From: Yanghanlia sp047501535 | GTDB lineage: Bacteria; Pseudomonadota; Gammaproteobacteria; Burkholderiales; Burkholderiaceae_B | Direction of reading: 5' to 3' | DNA length: 64,000 nt | Assembly: GCF_047501535.1 (NCBI RefSeq) | Contig: NZ_JAZDRJ010000012.1 | Coordinates: 1 to 64,000, forward strand | In this document: positions 52,035-60,673 of the stretch, one piece after another | Numbering within the stretch: the first letter of the stretch is position 1 | Layout of the letters: every line of letters begins with the position of its first letter | Notes under the pieces: model-generated | Database searches by the model: none | What the model saw: only the letters and a program-made list of their open reading frames with translations | Told to the model about the DNA's origin: nothing | Translations under genes and position numbers: made by a program

Positions 52035-52720
52035 TGGACCAGGTACTCACCATGACGGAAACCGAAACCGTCGAGCTGAAAAAATCCCTGGCTGAGCTGA
52101 AGCAGGGCCTGATCTCGTTGGCCGCCATGCTCAACAAACACGGCCAGGCCGAGCTGTGGTTCGGCATTGCACCCAACGGCAAAGCCGTAGGCCTGGAGAT
52201 CAACGAAAAGACCCTGCGTGATGTCTCCCAGGCCATTACCGCGCATATCGAACCGGCCATCTATCCACACATCACCCAACAGCGCATCGACGGCAAGCAT
52301 TGTCTGCACATCAAGGCCGAAGGCTGGCAGCAGCCTTATCTCGCTCTGGAAAATGCCCCAAGCACCAGCTTTGACGAAATTGGCGGTCTGTTCATCACCC
52401 GTTTCAACCGGCCATCCGCGCTGGATGCCTCGCAAGATGCACCCGCGATCAGACCGGAAACCAGCCTGAAAACTACCCAGGAACTACCGCAGGCTACCCA
52501 AGAAACTACCCAAGAACTACCAAGGACTACCCAAGAAATCCTGCTGCAACACCTGCGCAGCCAGCCAGGCATCACGACCGTCGAGCTGGCGCGGGTAACG
52601 GGGCTCAGCCCCGACGGTGTCAAGTACCACCTCAACCAGCTCAAACGCACCGGCAAGCTACGCCGCCATGGCCCCACCAAGGGCGGCTATTGGGAAGTTG
52701 TTACAAAGGCCGACGAATAA
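52034..52720 (+). CDS. AlbA_2 (Schlafen-type) domain protein with C-terminal winged helix
   Basis: The 228-residue protein has an N-terminal AlbA_2 domain (TETVELKKSLAELKQGLISLAAMLNKHGQAELWFGI). A Thr/Gln/Glu repeat linker (TTQELPQATQETTQELPRTTQE, about 145-170) precedes a winged-helix domain (ITTVELARVTGLSPDGVKYHLNQLKRTGKLRRHG). AlbA_2/AAA_4 proteins are usually transcriptional regulators. The start ATG 52034 overlaps the SNF2 stop (TGATG); an upstream frame inside the SNF2 gene is not used. It is the likely operon regulator or a nucleic-acid-binding accessory of the system. The next gene starts one base after its stop. Confidence 0.72.
   Translation: MDQVLTMTETETVELKKSLAELKQGLISLAAMLNKHGQAELWFGIAPNGKAVGLEINEKTLRDVSQAITAHIEPAIYPHITQQRIDGKHCLHIKAEGWQQPYLALENAPSTSFDEIGGLFITRFNRPSALDASQDAPAIRPETSLKTTQELPQATQETTQELPRTTQEILLQHLRSQPGITTVELARVTGLSPDGVKYHLNQLKRTGKLRRHGPTKGGYWEVVTKADE
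52471..52538 (+). repeat. Imperfect 12-base tandem repeat coding for a TTQE linker
   Basis: Units close to ACTACCCAAGAA or ACTACCGCAGGCT repeat about five times inside the AlbA gene and encode a flexible Thr-Gln-Glu linker between the AlbA and winged-helix domains. Simple repeats like this change length easily; multiples of three would keep the frame. Confidence 0.7.
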
Positions 52721-52721
52721 C

Positions 52722-55700
52722 ATGAAACGCATCCGCAAGACCCAGGCCACGCTGGATTTGCCCACCCTCAAGCTTGAAGGTGGCCTGTTCCTGCCCGACC
52801 AACTGGAAAAAGCCGCCCAGGGCCGCGCCAGCGCCCAGAGCGAGGCCGATTACGGCACGCCCAAGGGCGTCAAGCTCAAGGACGAATACAGCCGCGCCTT
52901 CCAGATCGCCTGCGCCCAGTGGCAGCACTTCGCCGCGCAGATGGAGCGCGCCGACGTCGATGCCGCCCAGCTCACCACCGCTTTCGTGCACGAACTGCTG
53001 CGCGATGCCTTCGGCTACGCCACCCTGCAAGCCACTTCGGCACAGTCGGTGGGGGAACTGCGCTACCCCGTCAGCCTGACGAACGGCAGCCTGCCCGTAC
53101 TCGTTGCCCCGTATTCCCTGGGGCTGGACGAGGCCGACGCGCACTTTGCCGTGCAGGGCGGCGGCAGTCGCAGGAAGGCCCCCTTCCAGGCCATGCAGGA
53201 GCTGCTCAACGCCAGCCCTGATCACCTCTGGGGCATCGTCAGCAACGGCAGGCAACTGCGCCTGTTGCGCGATGCCGCCAGCCTCACCCGCCCCAGCTTT
53301 CTCGAAGTCGATCTGGCCGACCTGCTGGGCGGCCAGCGCTACGCCGAATTCGCCAACGTCTGGCGCCTGCTGCATGCCAGTCGTGCGCCCAGCCACCACG
53401 ATCAAGGTGGCGCAACCTGCATCTGGGAACGATGGCGCAGCGAAGGCCAGCAGGAAGGCACCCGCGTACGCGACGGCCTGCGCGACGGCGTCGAGCAGGC
53501 CTTGCTGACCTTTGGTCAGGGCTTCCTGCAACACCCCGACAACCACGCCCTGCGCACCGCCCTGCATGACGGCACACTCAGCAAGGACGCCTTTTTCCAA
53601 CAACTGCTGCGCCTGGTCTACCGGCTCATCTTCGTCTTCACCGTGGAAGAGCGCGGCCTGCTGCATCCGCAGGACGATAGCGCCGAAGCACAAACCGCCC
53701 GCCGCGCCTATGCCGAAGGCTATGCCCTGGCCCGCCTGCGCGAGCTGTGCCTCAAACGCCGTGCCCGCACTCGGCACAACGACCAGTGGCAGGCCATCCG
53801 CATCGTCTTCCGTGGCCTGGCACAAGGCGAGCCGCGTCTGGCCTTGCCCGCCCTGGGCGGCCTGTTCGCTCCCGCGCAATGCCCCGATCTGGATGCCGCC
53901 AGCCTGGACAACGCCCACCTGCTGGCGGCCCTGCAACATCTGCGCTGGGCCAAGCCGGCCGGCGCGCAAAGCCTGGTGCCGGTGGACTATCGCAACATGG
54001 GCCCGGAAGAACTGGGCAGTGTCTACGAAAGCCTGCTGGAACTGGTGCCCGCCATCGACCTGCCCGCCCGCACCTTCGGCTTCGTCGGCCGCACCGAGGA
54101 AGGCAGCACCGCCGGCAACGCCCGCAAGCTCACCGGCAGCTACTACACCCCCGACAGCCTGGTGCAGGAGCTGATCAGGAGCGCGCTTGACCCCGTCATC
54201 GAACAGCGCCTGGCCGCCAACCCGGCCAACCCCACCGAGGCGCTGCTGGCCATCCGCGTCATCGACCCGGCCTGCGGCAGCGGCCACTTCCTGCTCGCCG
54301 CTGCCCGCCGTCTGGCCGAAAAACTGGCCCAGTTGCGCAGCCTGGAAGGCGGGCAGGAGGGCGCCATCCAGCCGCAGGACTACCGCCACGCCCTGCGCGA
54401 AGTGGTGGCCCGCTGCATCTTTGGAGTGGACCGCAACCCCATGGCCATCGAACTGGCGCGCATGGCGCTGTGGCTCGAAGGCTACGAGGAAGGCCGCCCG
54501 CTGGGCTTTCTTGACCATCACCTGCAAGTGGGCGACGCCTTGCTGGGCCTGGCCGACCTGAACGTGCTCGAGCAAGGTATCGCCAAGGATGCCTTCAAGC
54601 CCTTGAGCGGCGACGACAAGGACGTCTGCAAGGCACTGGCCAAGGCCAACGCCGCCGGTCTCAAGCAGATCGCCAAAGACCTGCAAGGCAAGCAGATGCT
54701 GCTGGGCGTGGACAACCGCAGCGGCCTCGATGCCCTGCGCGCCATCGAAACCCTGCTCGCTGACACCCCCGAGCAGGTGGCCGCCAAGGAACAGGCCTGG
54801 CGCCGCTTTCTGGAAGACTCCGCCCACAGCCCGCTGGCCCACGCCGCCGATGTGCTAGTGGGCGCCTACCTGCTGCCCAAGACGGAGGGCACGGCAGAAA
54901 CCGTGCCCACCAGCATCACCCTGCATGCGCTGCTGACCGACCCGCAACGCGCCCAGACCGAGCACACCGCGCCCATCGCCGCCGCACGCGCGGCCTGCGA
55001 ACAGGCCCGCGTTTTCCACTGGCCGCTGGCCTTCCCGCAGGTGTTTGCGCAGGGCGGCTTCGACTGTGTGCTGGGCAATCCGCCGTGGGAGCGCATCAAG
55101 CTGCAAGAGGAAGAATTCTTCGCCACCCGCCATCGCGATGTGGCGCAAGCCCGCAACAAGGCCGAACGCGCTCAGCGCATTCAGTGGCTCAGCGAGGGCA
55201 TGCTGGCACGCCACCTGTCCCCCGACCTGGCCCACGAAGCACACGAGGACGAGGCCGAAAAACGCCTCTACCGCGAATTCGTCACCGCCCGCCGTACGGC
55301 GGAAGCCGCCAGCGTGTTTGCCCATGTGAAAGGCGCCGACGGCGGCCGCTACCCGCTGACCGGCGTGGGCGATGTGAACACCTACGCGTTGTTTGCTGAA
55401 ACCATCCTGCAAATCCATGCCGACAGCGGCCGTGCCGGATTCATCGTGCCCACCGGCATCGCTACCGATGCATCCACAAAAGCCTATTTCGCCAACCTCA
55501 CTCAAGCGAGCAGACTAGTTAGTCTTTATGACTTTGATAACTCCGACCGTATATTTCCCGCAGTCGCAACATTGGTTAGATTCTCTCTTGTAACGATAGG
55601 TGAATCCAAAACAGCCAAGTTCGCCTTCCTCCTTAAGAGAGTTGAAGATATTAATGACAACAGGAGGCGTTTTACTCTATCCCCAGAAGACTTCCGCCTT

Positions 55701-56786
55701 ATCAACCCCAATACGCTCACTTGCCCGGTATTCCGCAGCGAGCGCGACGCGGAGCTGACCAAGAAGCTCTACCGTGCTGCGCCGGTGCTGATACGCGATG
55801 CCGTCACCGCTGGCGAGGGCAAACAGGCCAAAGTCGTGGAACCCGCGCAAAACCCGTGGGGCATTTCGTTCATGACCATGTTCCACATGTCGAACGATAG
55901 CCACCTTTTTCTGACGACCGAAGACATACAAAAAGAAGAAAAAGTGCCAATCGGCAATGCAGAACTTGACGGATACCTCCCTCTCTACGAAGCAAAAATG
56001 ATGACTCTATATGATCATCGGTTTGGTAGTTACCCTTTGGGGGCGACTGATGATACACGGGCGCTTCCCCGGCTCTCTATTGAGCAATACGCAGACCCTT
56101 TCTTTGAAGTGAATCCGAGATTCTATGTGAACTCCAATGAAGTGAAAAAACGGCTTGGGTCCTACGAAGACAATTGGTTCTTGTGCTTTCGCTCAATGAG
56201 CAACCATTCCAACGTTAGAAGATTCATATCCAGCGTATTGCCATTTTCCGCCATGGGGAATAGCTTGATTCTTGTGAGGCTACCCCCTTCTCTTTCCAGA
56301 AAAAAGGTGGCATGCCTTATCGCAAATTTTGGATCAATAATAATTGACGTGATTGCACGATGGAAAGTGAGCGGAACAAACTTAAACTTATTTTTTGTTC
56401 AGCAATTTCCTGTTTTGCCACCGGACTCCTATTCGGAAGTGGATGAAGAATTCATTGCAAGCAGAGTTATTGAGCTCACGTATACCACTCATAGCTTAAA
56501 AAAATTTGCGGAGGACATGGGTTTTCAAGGCGCTCCATTTTCCTGGAACCCATCGCGCAGGCTTCAATTTCGCGCAGAGCTAGACGCCTATTACGCTCGA
56601 CTCTATGGCCTTACCCGCGAAGAGCTCTGCTATATCCTTGATCCTTCTGACATAGCGGGCGATGACTATCCCTCCGAAACATTACGTGTACTGAAAGAGA
56701 GGGAGATCACCGAGTTCGGAGAATACCGTACACGAAGACTAGTATTGGAAGCGTGGGATAAATTAGAGGCCGGAGAATTGGTATGA
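52722..56786 (+). CDS. Eco57I/type IIG-like N6-adenine DNA methyltransferase (DrmMI-like)
   Basis: The 1354-residue protein has a long N-terminal region (1 to about 470) with LWGIVSNGRQLRLLRDA, a type I/IIG restriction N-domain-like stretch without an obvious PD-ExK triad. The catalytic Rossmann domain follows, with DPACGSGHF (Asp about 515) and NPPW at 786-789. After about residue 926 it holds target-recognition segments. Adenine methylation with this motif order matches the Eco57I group and DISARM DrmMI. From about 55500 the base composition drops to clearly AT-rich with one GC-rich block at about 55690-55880, as if the recognition part had been exchanged. Its stop overlaps the next ATG (ATGA). 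Confidence 0.8.
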   Translation: MKRIRKTQATLDLPTLKLEGGLFLPDQLEKAAQGRASAQSEADYGTPKGVKLKDEYSRAFQIACAQWQHFAAQMERADVDAAQLTTAFVHELLRDAFGYATLQATSAQSVGELRYPVSLTNGSLPVLVAPYSLGLDEADAHFAVQGGGSRRKAPFQAMQELLNASPDHLWGIVSNGRQLRLLRDAASLTRPSFLEVDLADLLGGQRYAEFANVWRLLHASRAPSHHDQGGATCIWERWRSEGQQEGTRVRDGLRDGVEQALLTFGQGFLQHPDNHALRTALHDGTLSKDAFFQQLLRLVYRLIFVFTVEERGLLHPQDDSAEAQTARRAYAEGYALARLRELCLKRRARTRHNDQWQAIRIVFRGLAQGEPRLALPALGGLFAPAQCPDLDAASLDNAHLLAALQHLRWAKPAGAQSLVPVDYRNMGPEELGSVYESLLELVPAIDLPARTFGFVGRTEEGSTAGNARKLTGSYYTPDSLVQELIRSALDPVIEQRLAANPANPTEALLAIRVIDPACGSGHFLLAAARRLAEKLAQLRSLEGGQEGAIQPQDYRHALREVVARCIFGVDRNPMAIELARMALWLEGYEEGRPLGFLDHHLQVGDALLGLADLNVLEQGIAKDAFKPLSGDDKDVCKALAKANAAGLKQIAKDLQGKQMLLGVDNRSGLDALRAIETLLADTPEQVAAKEQAWRRFLEDSAHSPLAHAADVLVGAYLLPKTEGTAETVPTSITLHALLTDPQRAQTEHTAPIAAARAACEQARVFHWPLAFPQVFAQGGFDCVLGNPPWERIKLQEEEFFATRHRDVAQARNKAERAQRIQWLSEGMLARHLSPDLAHEAHEDEAEKRLYREFVTARRTAEAASVFAHVKGADGGRYPLTGVGDVNTYALFAETILQIHADSGRAGFIVPTGIATDASTKAYFANLTQASRLVSLYDFDNSDRIFPAVATLVRFSLVTIGESKTAKFAFLLKRVEDINDNRRRFTLSPEDFRLINPNTLTCPVFRSERDAELTKKLYRAAPVLIRDAVTAGEGKQAKVVEPAQNPWGISFMTMFHMSNDSHLFLTTEDIQKEEKVPIGNAELDGYLPLYEAKMMTLYDHRFGSYPLGATDDTRALPRLSIEQYADPFFEVNPRFYVNSNEVKKRLGSYEDNWFLCFRSMSNHSNVRRFISSVLPFSAMGNSLILVRLPPSLSRKKVACLIANFGSIIIDVIARWKVSGTNLNLFFVQQFPVLPPDSYSEVDEEFIASRVIELTYTTHSLKKFAEDMGFQGAPFSWNPSRRLQFRAELDAYYARLYGLTREELCYILDPSDIAGDDYPSETLRVLKEREITEFGEYRTRRLVLEAWDKLEAGELV

Positions 56787-57799
56787 GACCAATGGAGATT
56801 GGTGAATCGATTGTTGAGGACATCATCCTGCATCAGGTTGGAAATCGCCTGCGAGAAGAGCCGCTGACCTTGGCAAATCAATGCTTCGACATTACGGAAA
56901 GCATCGCAAATTTAATACTTGGCGGCTATCTGCGAGGCATCGTCAGCGATAAGAATCAGTACATACTCACCCATGAAAGCGACATGACACTGAATGACGT
57001 GGCTCACCATGTGTCTGCTTTCTTTTCCAAGAAAATCTCTTTTGTAGAGCTTTCTAGGAACTTGGCTACACACTTGTACGCTTCGGCACATCACCCCAAC
57101 ATTGCATCAGGAGATTTGTTTGTCATTTTGTTTGACAAGCTGAAACTGCATGGGCAGTACAAGTCTGCTATCGGAGTTTACAAGGCGGAATCAAAGCAGC
57201 AGTACATTTCCACCGGTACCGATGGAGAAAGCAGGCGGCTCGAAGTGTCAAGCGGCATCAATCCGGATCTGATTGACAAAGGCGCACTCATCGTTGATGG
57301 CTCTGAAATCATTTATGCCATCGACCGCCTGAGCAGCCGCACAAAATACTGGATTGAAGATTTTCTCAAAGCGAAGCAGGTTCCCAATGAAAACACAAAA
57401 ACAGCCGTCGCTGCCGGGCTGATAGAGAAGGTACGGGACAACATCGAAAGCCCCGTGGCAAGGCAGGATTTTTGCCGCGAGGTCATTGCTTTGTGTGCAG
57501 ACCGGGACGAAGTGCCGGGCGATGAGATCAGGACGGTCTCAGAGAAATACGTCTCATCCGATGTGTGGAGCACCGAGCTGGCCAGAATCACCGAACGCAA
57601 GGGACTGGTGGATGCCGACGAAATCAATGTGCCGACCAGAAATCTTCAGGCCAAGCTGAAAAAAATGTTTAACCGCATTAATCTGGGTCAGGATATTGGA
57701 TTGATACTGCCGGAAAATCTTTCATTCAATGATGTAAGCTTCAAGGATGACGGGCAAGCCATCCAGATAAGCATAACACTGGGGAAGAAGCATGGGTGA
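56783..57799 (+). CDS. NdpA/YejK-like nucleoid-associated protein family member
   Basis: The 338-residue protein resembles the 37-kDa nucleoid-associated protein family: FVILFDKLKLHGQYKSAIGVYKAESKQQYI, SSGINPDLIDKGALIVDGSEIIYAIDR and YWIEDFLKAKQVPNENTKT keep the order of that fold. Such proteins bind DNA, and homologues occur in some phage-defence contexts. No catalytic motif was seen. The start overlaps the methyltransferase stop and the end overlaps the next gene by eight bases, so the genes are translated together. Composition is AT-rich compared with the flanking helicase genes. Confidence 0.55.
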   Translation: MRPMEIGESIVEDIILHQVGNRLREEPLTLANQCFDITESIANLILGGYLRGIVSDKNQYILTHESDMTLNDVAHHVSAFFSKKISFVELSRNLATHLYASAHHPNIASGDLFVILFDKLKLHGQYKSAIGVYKAESKQQYISTGTDGESRRLEVSSGINPDLIDKGALIVDGSEIIYAIDRLSSRTKYWIEDFLKAKQVPNENTKTAVAAGLIEKVRDNIESPVARQDFCREVIALCADRDEVPGDEIRTVSEKYVSSDVWSTELARITERKGLVDADEINVPTRNLQAKLKKMFNRINLGQDIGLILPENLSFNDVSFKDDGQAIQISITLGKKHG

Positions 57800-58709
57800 G
57801 TCATCGAAGACATCAGGTGAGAATGGCGAGAAGATCACGGAAGAACTCCTGAAGCTGATTGGGTGGAGCAACCTCCTGAAGGGCGTCAGCATTCCATGCA
57901 ATAGAGCGGCACACGACAAGCAAACGCATGGCAATGATTTTGTGTTCATCTATGACAACCCGCTCCATGACAGCCGAACCGATGTTGTTTATATCTCCTC
58001 GAAAAATGCCAAAAATGGTTACCCAAAAGGAGAGCAAGGTGTCAGAACGACGTTCAAAGGCCATCTGTCAGAGCTTGATGAAATAGTCTCCTGCTCAAAA
58101 ATCAGCTCAGAAATCAATCAAGCAATACAAACCTTCGGAGGGCGCAAGCAGAAGAAGCACATAGGCCTACTCGTATGGACGCATGGAGACGGGGAAACAC
58201 TGGATAAAGACATCAAGCCCGCCTTGAGTCGTATCCAGTTGGATTTATCGTCAAACTGTCCCCTATATCTCGTGGATATGGCTCGGGCCTCCTTCATCAA
58301 AGAGGCGATCAGTCACTTCAGGGCCATCAAGCAAGGGCAGCAATACCATTTTTATTACCCCAAGCTTGGAAATGTCATCGCAAACGCAGATGAGCGATAC
58401 GGCGATCTGCTGCCAATTGAGCTTTTGGCTTCAGACCTTATCCCCTTCCGGTTCATGCTGGGAGAAAAGCCATCTCTCTGCCTGTATGCCAAGCAGGCAT
58501 TCTCAGAAGAATCCCTGAAGAAACTTTGCAGCTTGGCCTTCGACTTTGCCGATGGCTGGGTGCAGGATATTTTCATCGGCTTGGAAAGCTACCACCCGGC
58601 AGACGACAAGCAAGTGAAAGATGCTGTCCTGATGGCCTTTCGGGAAAGGAAGGCAAGCATCAAGGTGTTTTGCTACAAAGAGTCCGTTCTCGATCTTTTG
58701 GAGTGCTGA
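57792..58709 (+). CDS. GapS4a-like protein (putative PD-(D/E)xK nuclease)
   Basis: The 305-residue protein has a GENGEKITEELLKLIGW N-terminus (about 9-25), the Gly-Glu pair and helix typical of Mrr/restriction-like nuclease folds, then HGNDFVFIY and DVVYISSKNAKNGYP, where the Asp and Lys could be the metal site. This is how the GapS4a subunit of the two-gene GAPS4 anti-phage system appears, judged from memory of that family. The following gene resembles GapS4b, which strengthens the call. An eight-base overlap with the preceding gene and one base to the next show operon linkage. Confidence 0.45.
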   Translation: MGESSKTSGENGEKITEELLKLIGWSNLLKGVSIPCNRAAHDKQTHGNDFVFIYDNPLHDSRTDVVYISSKNAKNGYPKGEQGVRTTFKGHLSELDEIVSCSKISSEINQAIQTFGGRKQKKHIGLLVWTHGDGETLDKDIKPALSRIQLDLSSNCPLYLVDMARASFIKEAISHFRAIKQGQQYHFYYPKLGNVIANADERYGDLLPIELLASDLIPFRFMLGEKPSLCLYAKQAFSEESLKKLCSLAFDFADGWVQDIFIGLESYHPADDKQVKDAVLMAFRERKASIKVFCYKESVLDLLEC

Positions 58710-58710
58710 T

Positions 58711-59832
58711 ATGGATAAGCCGGCCAAGCAATTTGATTATGAGCGGGCCATGCTCTGGGGGGATCGTTTGAGAGTGCTGCTCAACAGCGATCACATCAGC
58801 AATGGCGAGATCACTGAAACCCTGAAGGAAAAGGGCATATTTATCGGCAGTAGTGAAAAGTCCGATACCGTGCCACTGTTGAGTGCCTGCCTTCTCACGC
58901 CGAATGAGTTCACGAATCTTGTCGAAAAATCATTCGTTCGCGAGTCTGGAAAGAAGTACTCCTCCAGCAAATTCAAGTTGACATCATCAAATGCCGATTG
59001 GAAAACGGAGATACAGAACAATTTTGACTCGGTGGTTGAGGGTATCAAGCTGGGGGATGATCGGGTGTTTGCTTCTGAACCATCCCTCTCGATTGACCCT
59101 GATGGAAACGTACGGATCACATATTCCGTGCGCGTCCTCGACTTCAGCAAGGACTGGATAAACCAAGAGATCACTTATCCGGGTGAAATTCTTCTTAAGC
59201 AATCCGGCAATGGCTTGGAAATTGAAGTCAACAAATCCAGAACATCACAAGACACCAATAAACTCAATGATGCCATCACGGGCGCCATCGGAAAATTCTG
59301 CAAGTCGAAAGGTATCACCACGGACGAAAAGCCAGAGTCCATTCTCTTTGATGATTTCACGAACAATGAGCGCATTCGCTTCTTTCTGCAATTGACATCT
59401 GTTAATACACCCGAACTCTCCTTCAAGGAGATTGGGAATTTCGAGATCATTCGAGATCAAGAGGCAGGGGCGCTACCGAAAGAGGAACGAATTGAGTGGA
59501 TGGAGGGGCATGTCAACAAGATACAGATAAAAGGAAGTGATCTTGGAAAAATCTTTCTTCTTAAGGAAGAAAGCTATTATCAGTATTACTACCTGATTAA
59601 AATGACGTCTACATATGCATTCAAGTTCGGTGCAAACGCTGGCGACTGCGGCATTGAATTTGCCTTCTCTGGGAAAACATCAAGAGACGATAGTTACTCT
59701 GGCACTGTTTTTGACTTCAGCATTGAGCGACTTCCGCGCCTGGAGGAAGGAAGCAAGAATCGGGTCAGAAAGGACATTATCCAAAGAGTTCAAGCGGCAA
59801 TAGATGCGGCCTTCAAACATGTCAAGCCGTAG
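58711..59832 (+). CDS. GapS4b-like protein
   Basis: The 373-residue protein of mixed alpha/beta composition begins with a helical segment (YERAMLWGDRLRVLLNSDHISNGEITETLKEKGIFIGSSEKSDTVPLLSACLLTPNEFTNL). A beta-rich middle and end follow. It resembles the second subunit of GAPS4-type systems, including the N-terminal GIF...K...PLL...LL pattern, but no catalytic motif is visible. With the preceding gene it forms a two-gene unit in an AT-rich block. Alternative: an unassigned defence protein. Confidence 0.42.
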   Translation: MDKPAKQFDYERAMLWGDRLRVLLNSDHISNGEITETLKEKGIFIGSSEKSDTVPLLSACLLTPNEFTNLVEKSFVRESGKKYSSSKFKLTSSNADWKTEIQNNFDSVVEGIKLGDDRVFASEPSLSIDPDGNVRITYSVRVLDFSKDWINQEITYPGEILLKQSGNGLEIEVNKSRTSQDTNKLNDAITGAIGKFCKSKGITTDEKPESILFDDFTNNERIRFFLQLTSVNTPELSFKEIGNFEIIRDQEAGALPKEERIEWMEGHVNKIQIKGSDLGKIFLLKEESYYQYYYLIKMTSTYAFKFGANAGDCGIEFAFSGKTSRDDSYSGTVFDFSIERLPRLEEGSKNRVRKDIIQRVQAAIDAAFKHVKP

Positions 59833-59892
59833 TTGTCGAAACGCCAAGAGCAAGCGCACCATCGAGTGGAACCGGGTGGATTGGACGCAGTC

Positions 59893-60660
59893 ATGAATCC
59901 CCTGCAACGCACCCTCATCGAAAAAGCCGGCCACGACAATGGCTTCGAGCACGTGTTATCGCCGGCTGGCGATGCGGTAACACTGGCTTCGGCCCGTCAT
60001 CGCAGTCAGGCAGTGGTGACAGCATTGGCCGAAGGCTTTGAGGTGTGCTTTCAGCCGGCCACATCCGCGTTATTGCCGGAATTGCTGCGCAGCTTTCAGC
60101 CCTGGGCCGGCGCTGCTGGAGTATTTTGGGTGTCCACCCTGGCCGATCTGGCCGCCCTGCTGCGCCGTGCAGCCAGTCTGTCGCAGGCCTTGCCGAACCA
60201 GGCGGTGCGCGACTACCACGCTGCCGTTGCGCGTGCGGTGGAAGCGATGCCTGCCGAAGCCCGGGGCACGGAAGTCGAACGCCTGGTGCGTCAGCGTGTG
60301 GGACAGGCGCGTTACCGCGATGCCTTGCTCACATATTGGGGTGGCGCCTGTGCGGTAACCGGCATCAGCGTGGTCGAGGTGCTGCGGGCCAGCCATGCCA
60401 AGCCCTGGGCCGAATGCGCCAACGATGCCGAGCGGCTGGATGTCTTCAATGGCTTTCTGCTGGTGGCCAATCTGGATGCGTTGTTTGATCGCTTTCTGAT
60501 CAGTTTCGACGATACCGGACAGCTGCTGACCAGCGCTCGCCTGCCCGCAGGCGATCTGCAGGGGCTTGGCATTCAGCCGGGCATGAGGCTGCGCTGGCTG
60601 GCCAGCGAGCACCTGCATTATCTGCAATGGCACCGCGAGCGCTTCCTGCTCGCTACCTGA
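59893..60660 (+). CDS. HNH_2-domain endonuclease
   Basis: The 255-residue protein ends in an HNH_2 domain: RLVRQRVGQARYRDALLTYWGGACAVTG, VLRASHAKPWAEC, DVFNGFLLVANLDALFDRFLISF. The His and the downstream Asn/Asp line up with the metal-dependent nuclease core. ATG 59893 is preferred; an upstream TTG at 59833 would add 20 residues and start one base after the preceding gene. It lies between the GapS4b-like gene and the DUF262 gene, where base composition returns to GC-rich. Its target is unknown. Confidence 0.75.
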   Translation: MNPLQRTLIEKAGHDNGFEHVLSPAGDAVTLASARHRSQAVVTALAEGFEVCFQPATSALLPELLRSFQPWAGAAGVFWVSTLADLAALLRRAASLSQALPNQAVRDYHAAVARAVEAMPAEARGTEVERLVRQRVGQARYRDALLTYWGGACAVTGISVVEVLRASHAKPWAECANDAERLDVFNGFLLVANLDALFDRFLISFDDTGQLLTSARLPAGDLQGLGIQPGMRLRWLASEHLHYLQWHRERFLLAT

Positions 60661-60673
60661 TCGAGGAAATAAC

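Noticed and set aside
52701..54842. A 713-codon open frame on the minus strand
   Set aside because: It is antisense to the methyltransferase gene. The plus frame has the DPACGSGHF motif and family homology; the minus frame is an Ala/Gly/Val/Gln-rich by-product of GC-biased codons.
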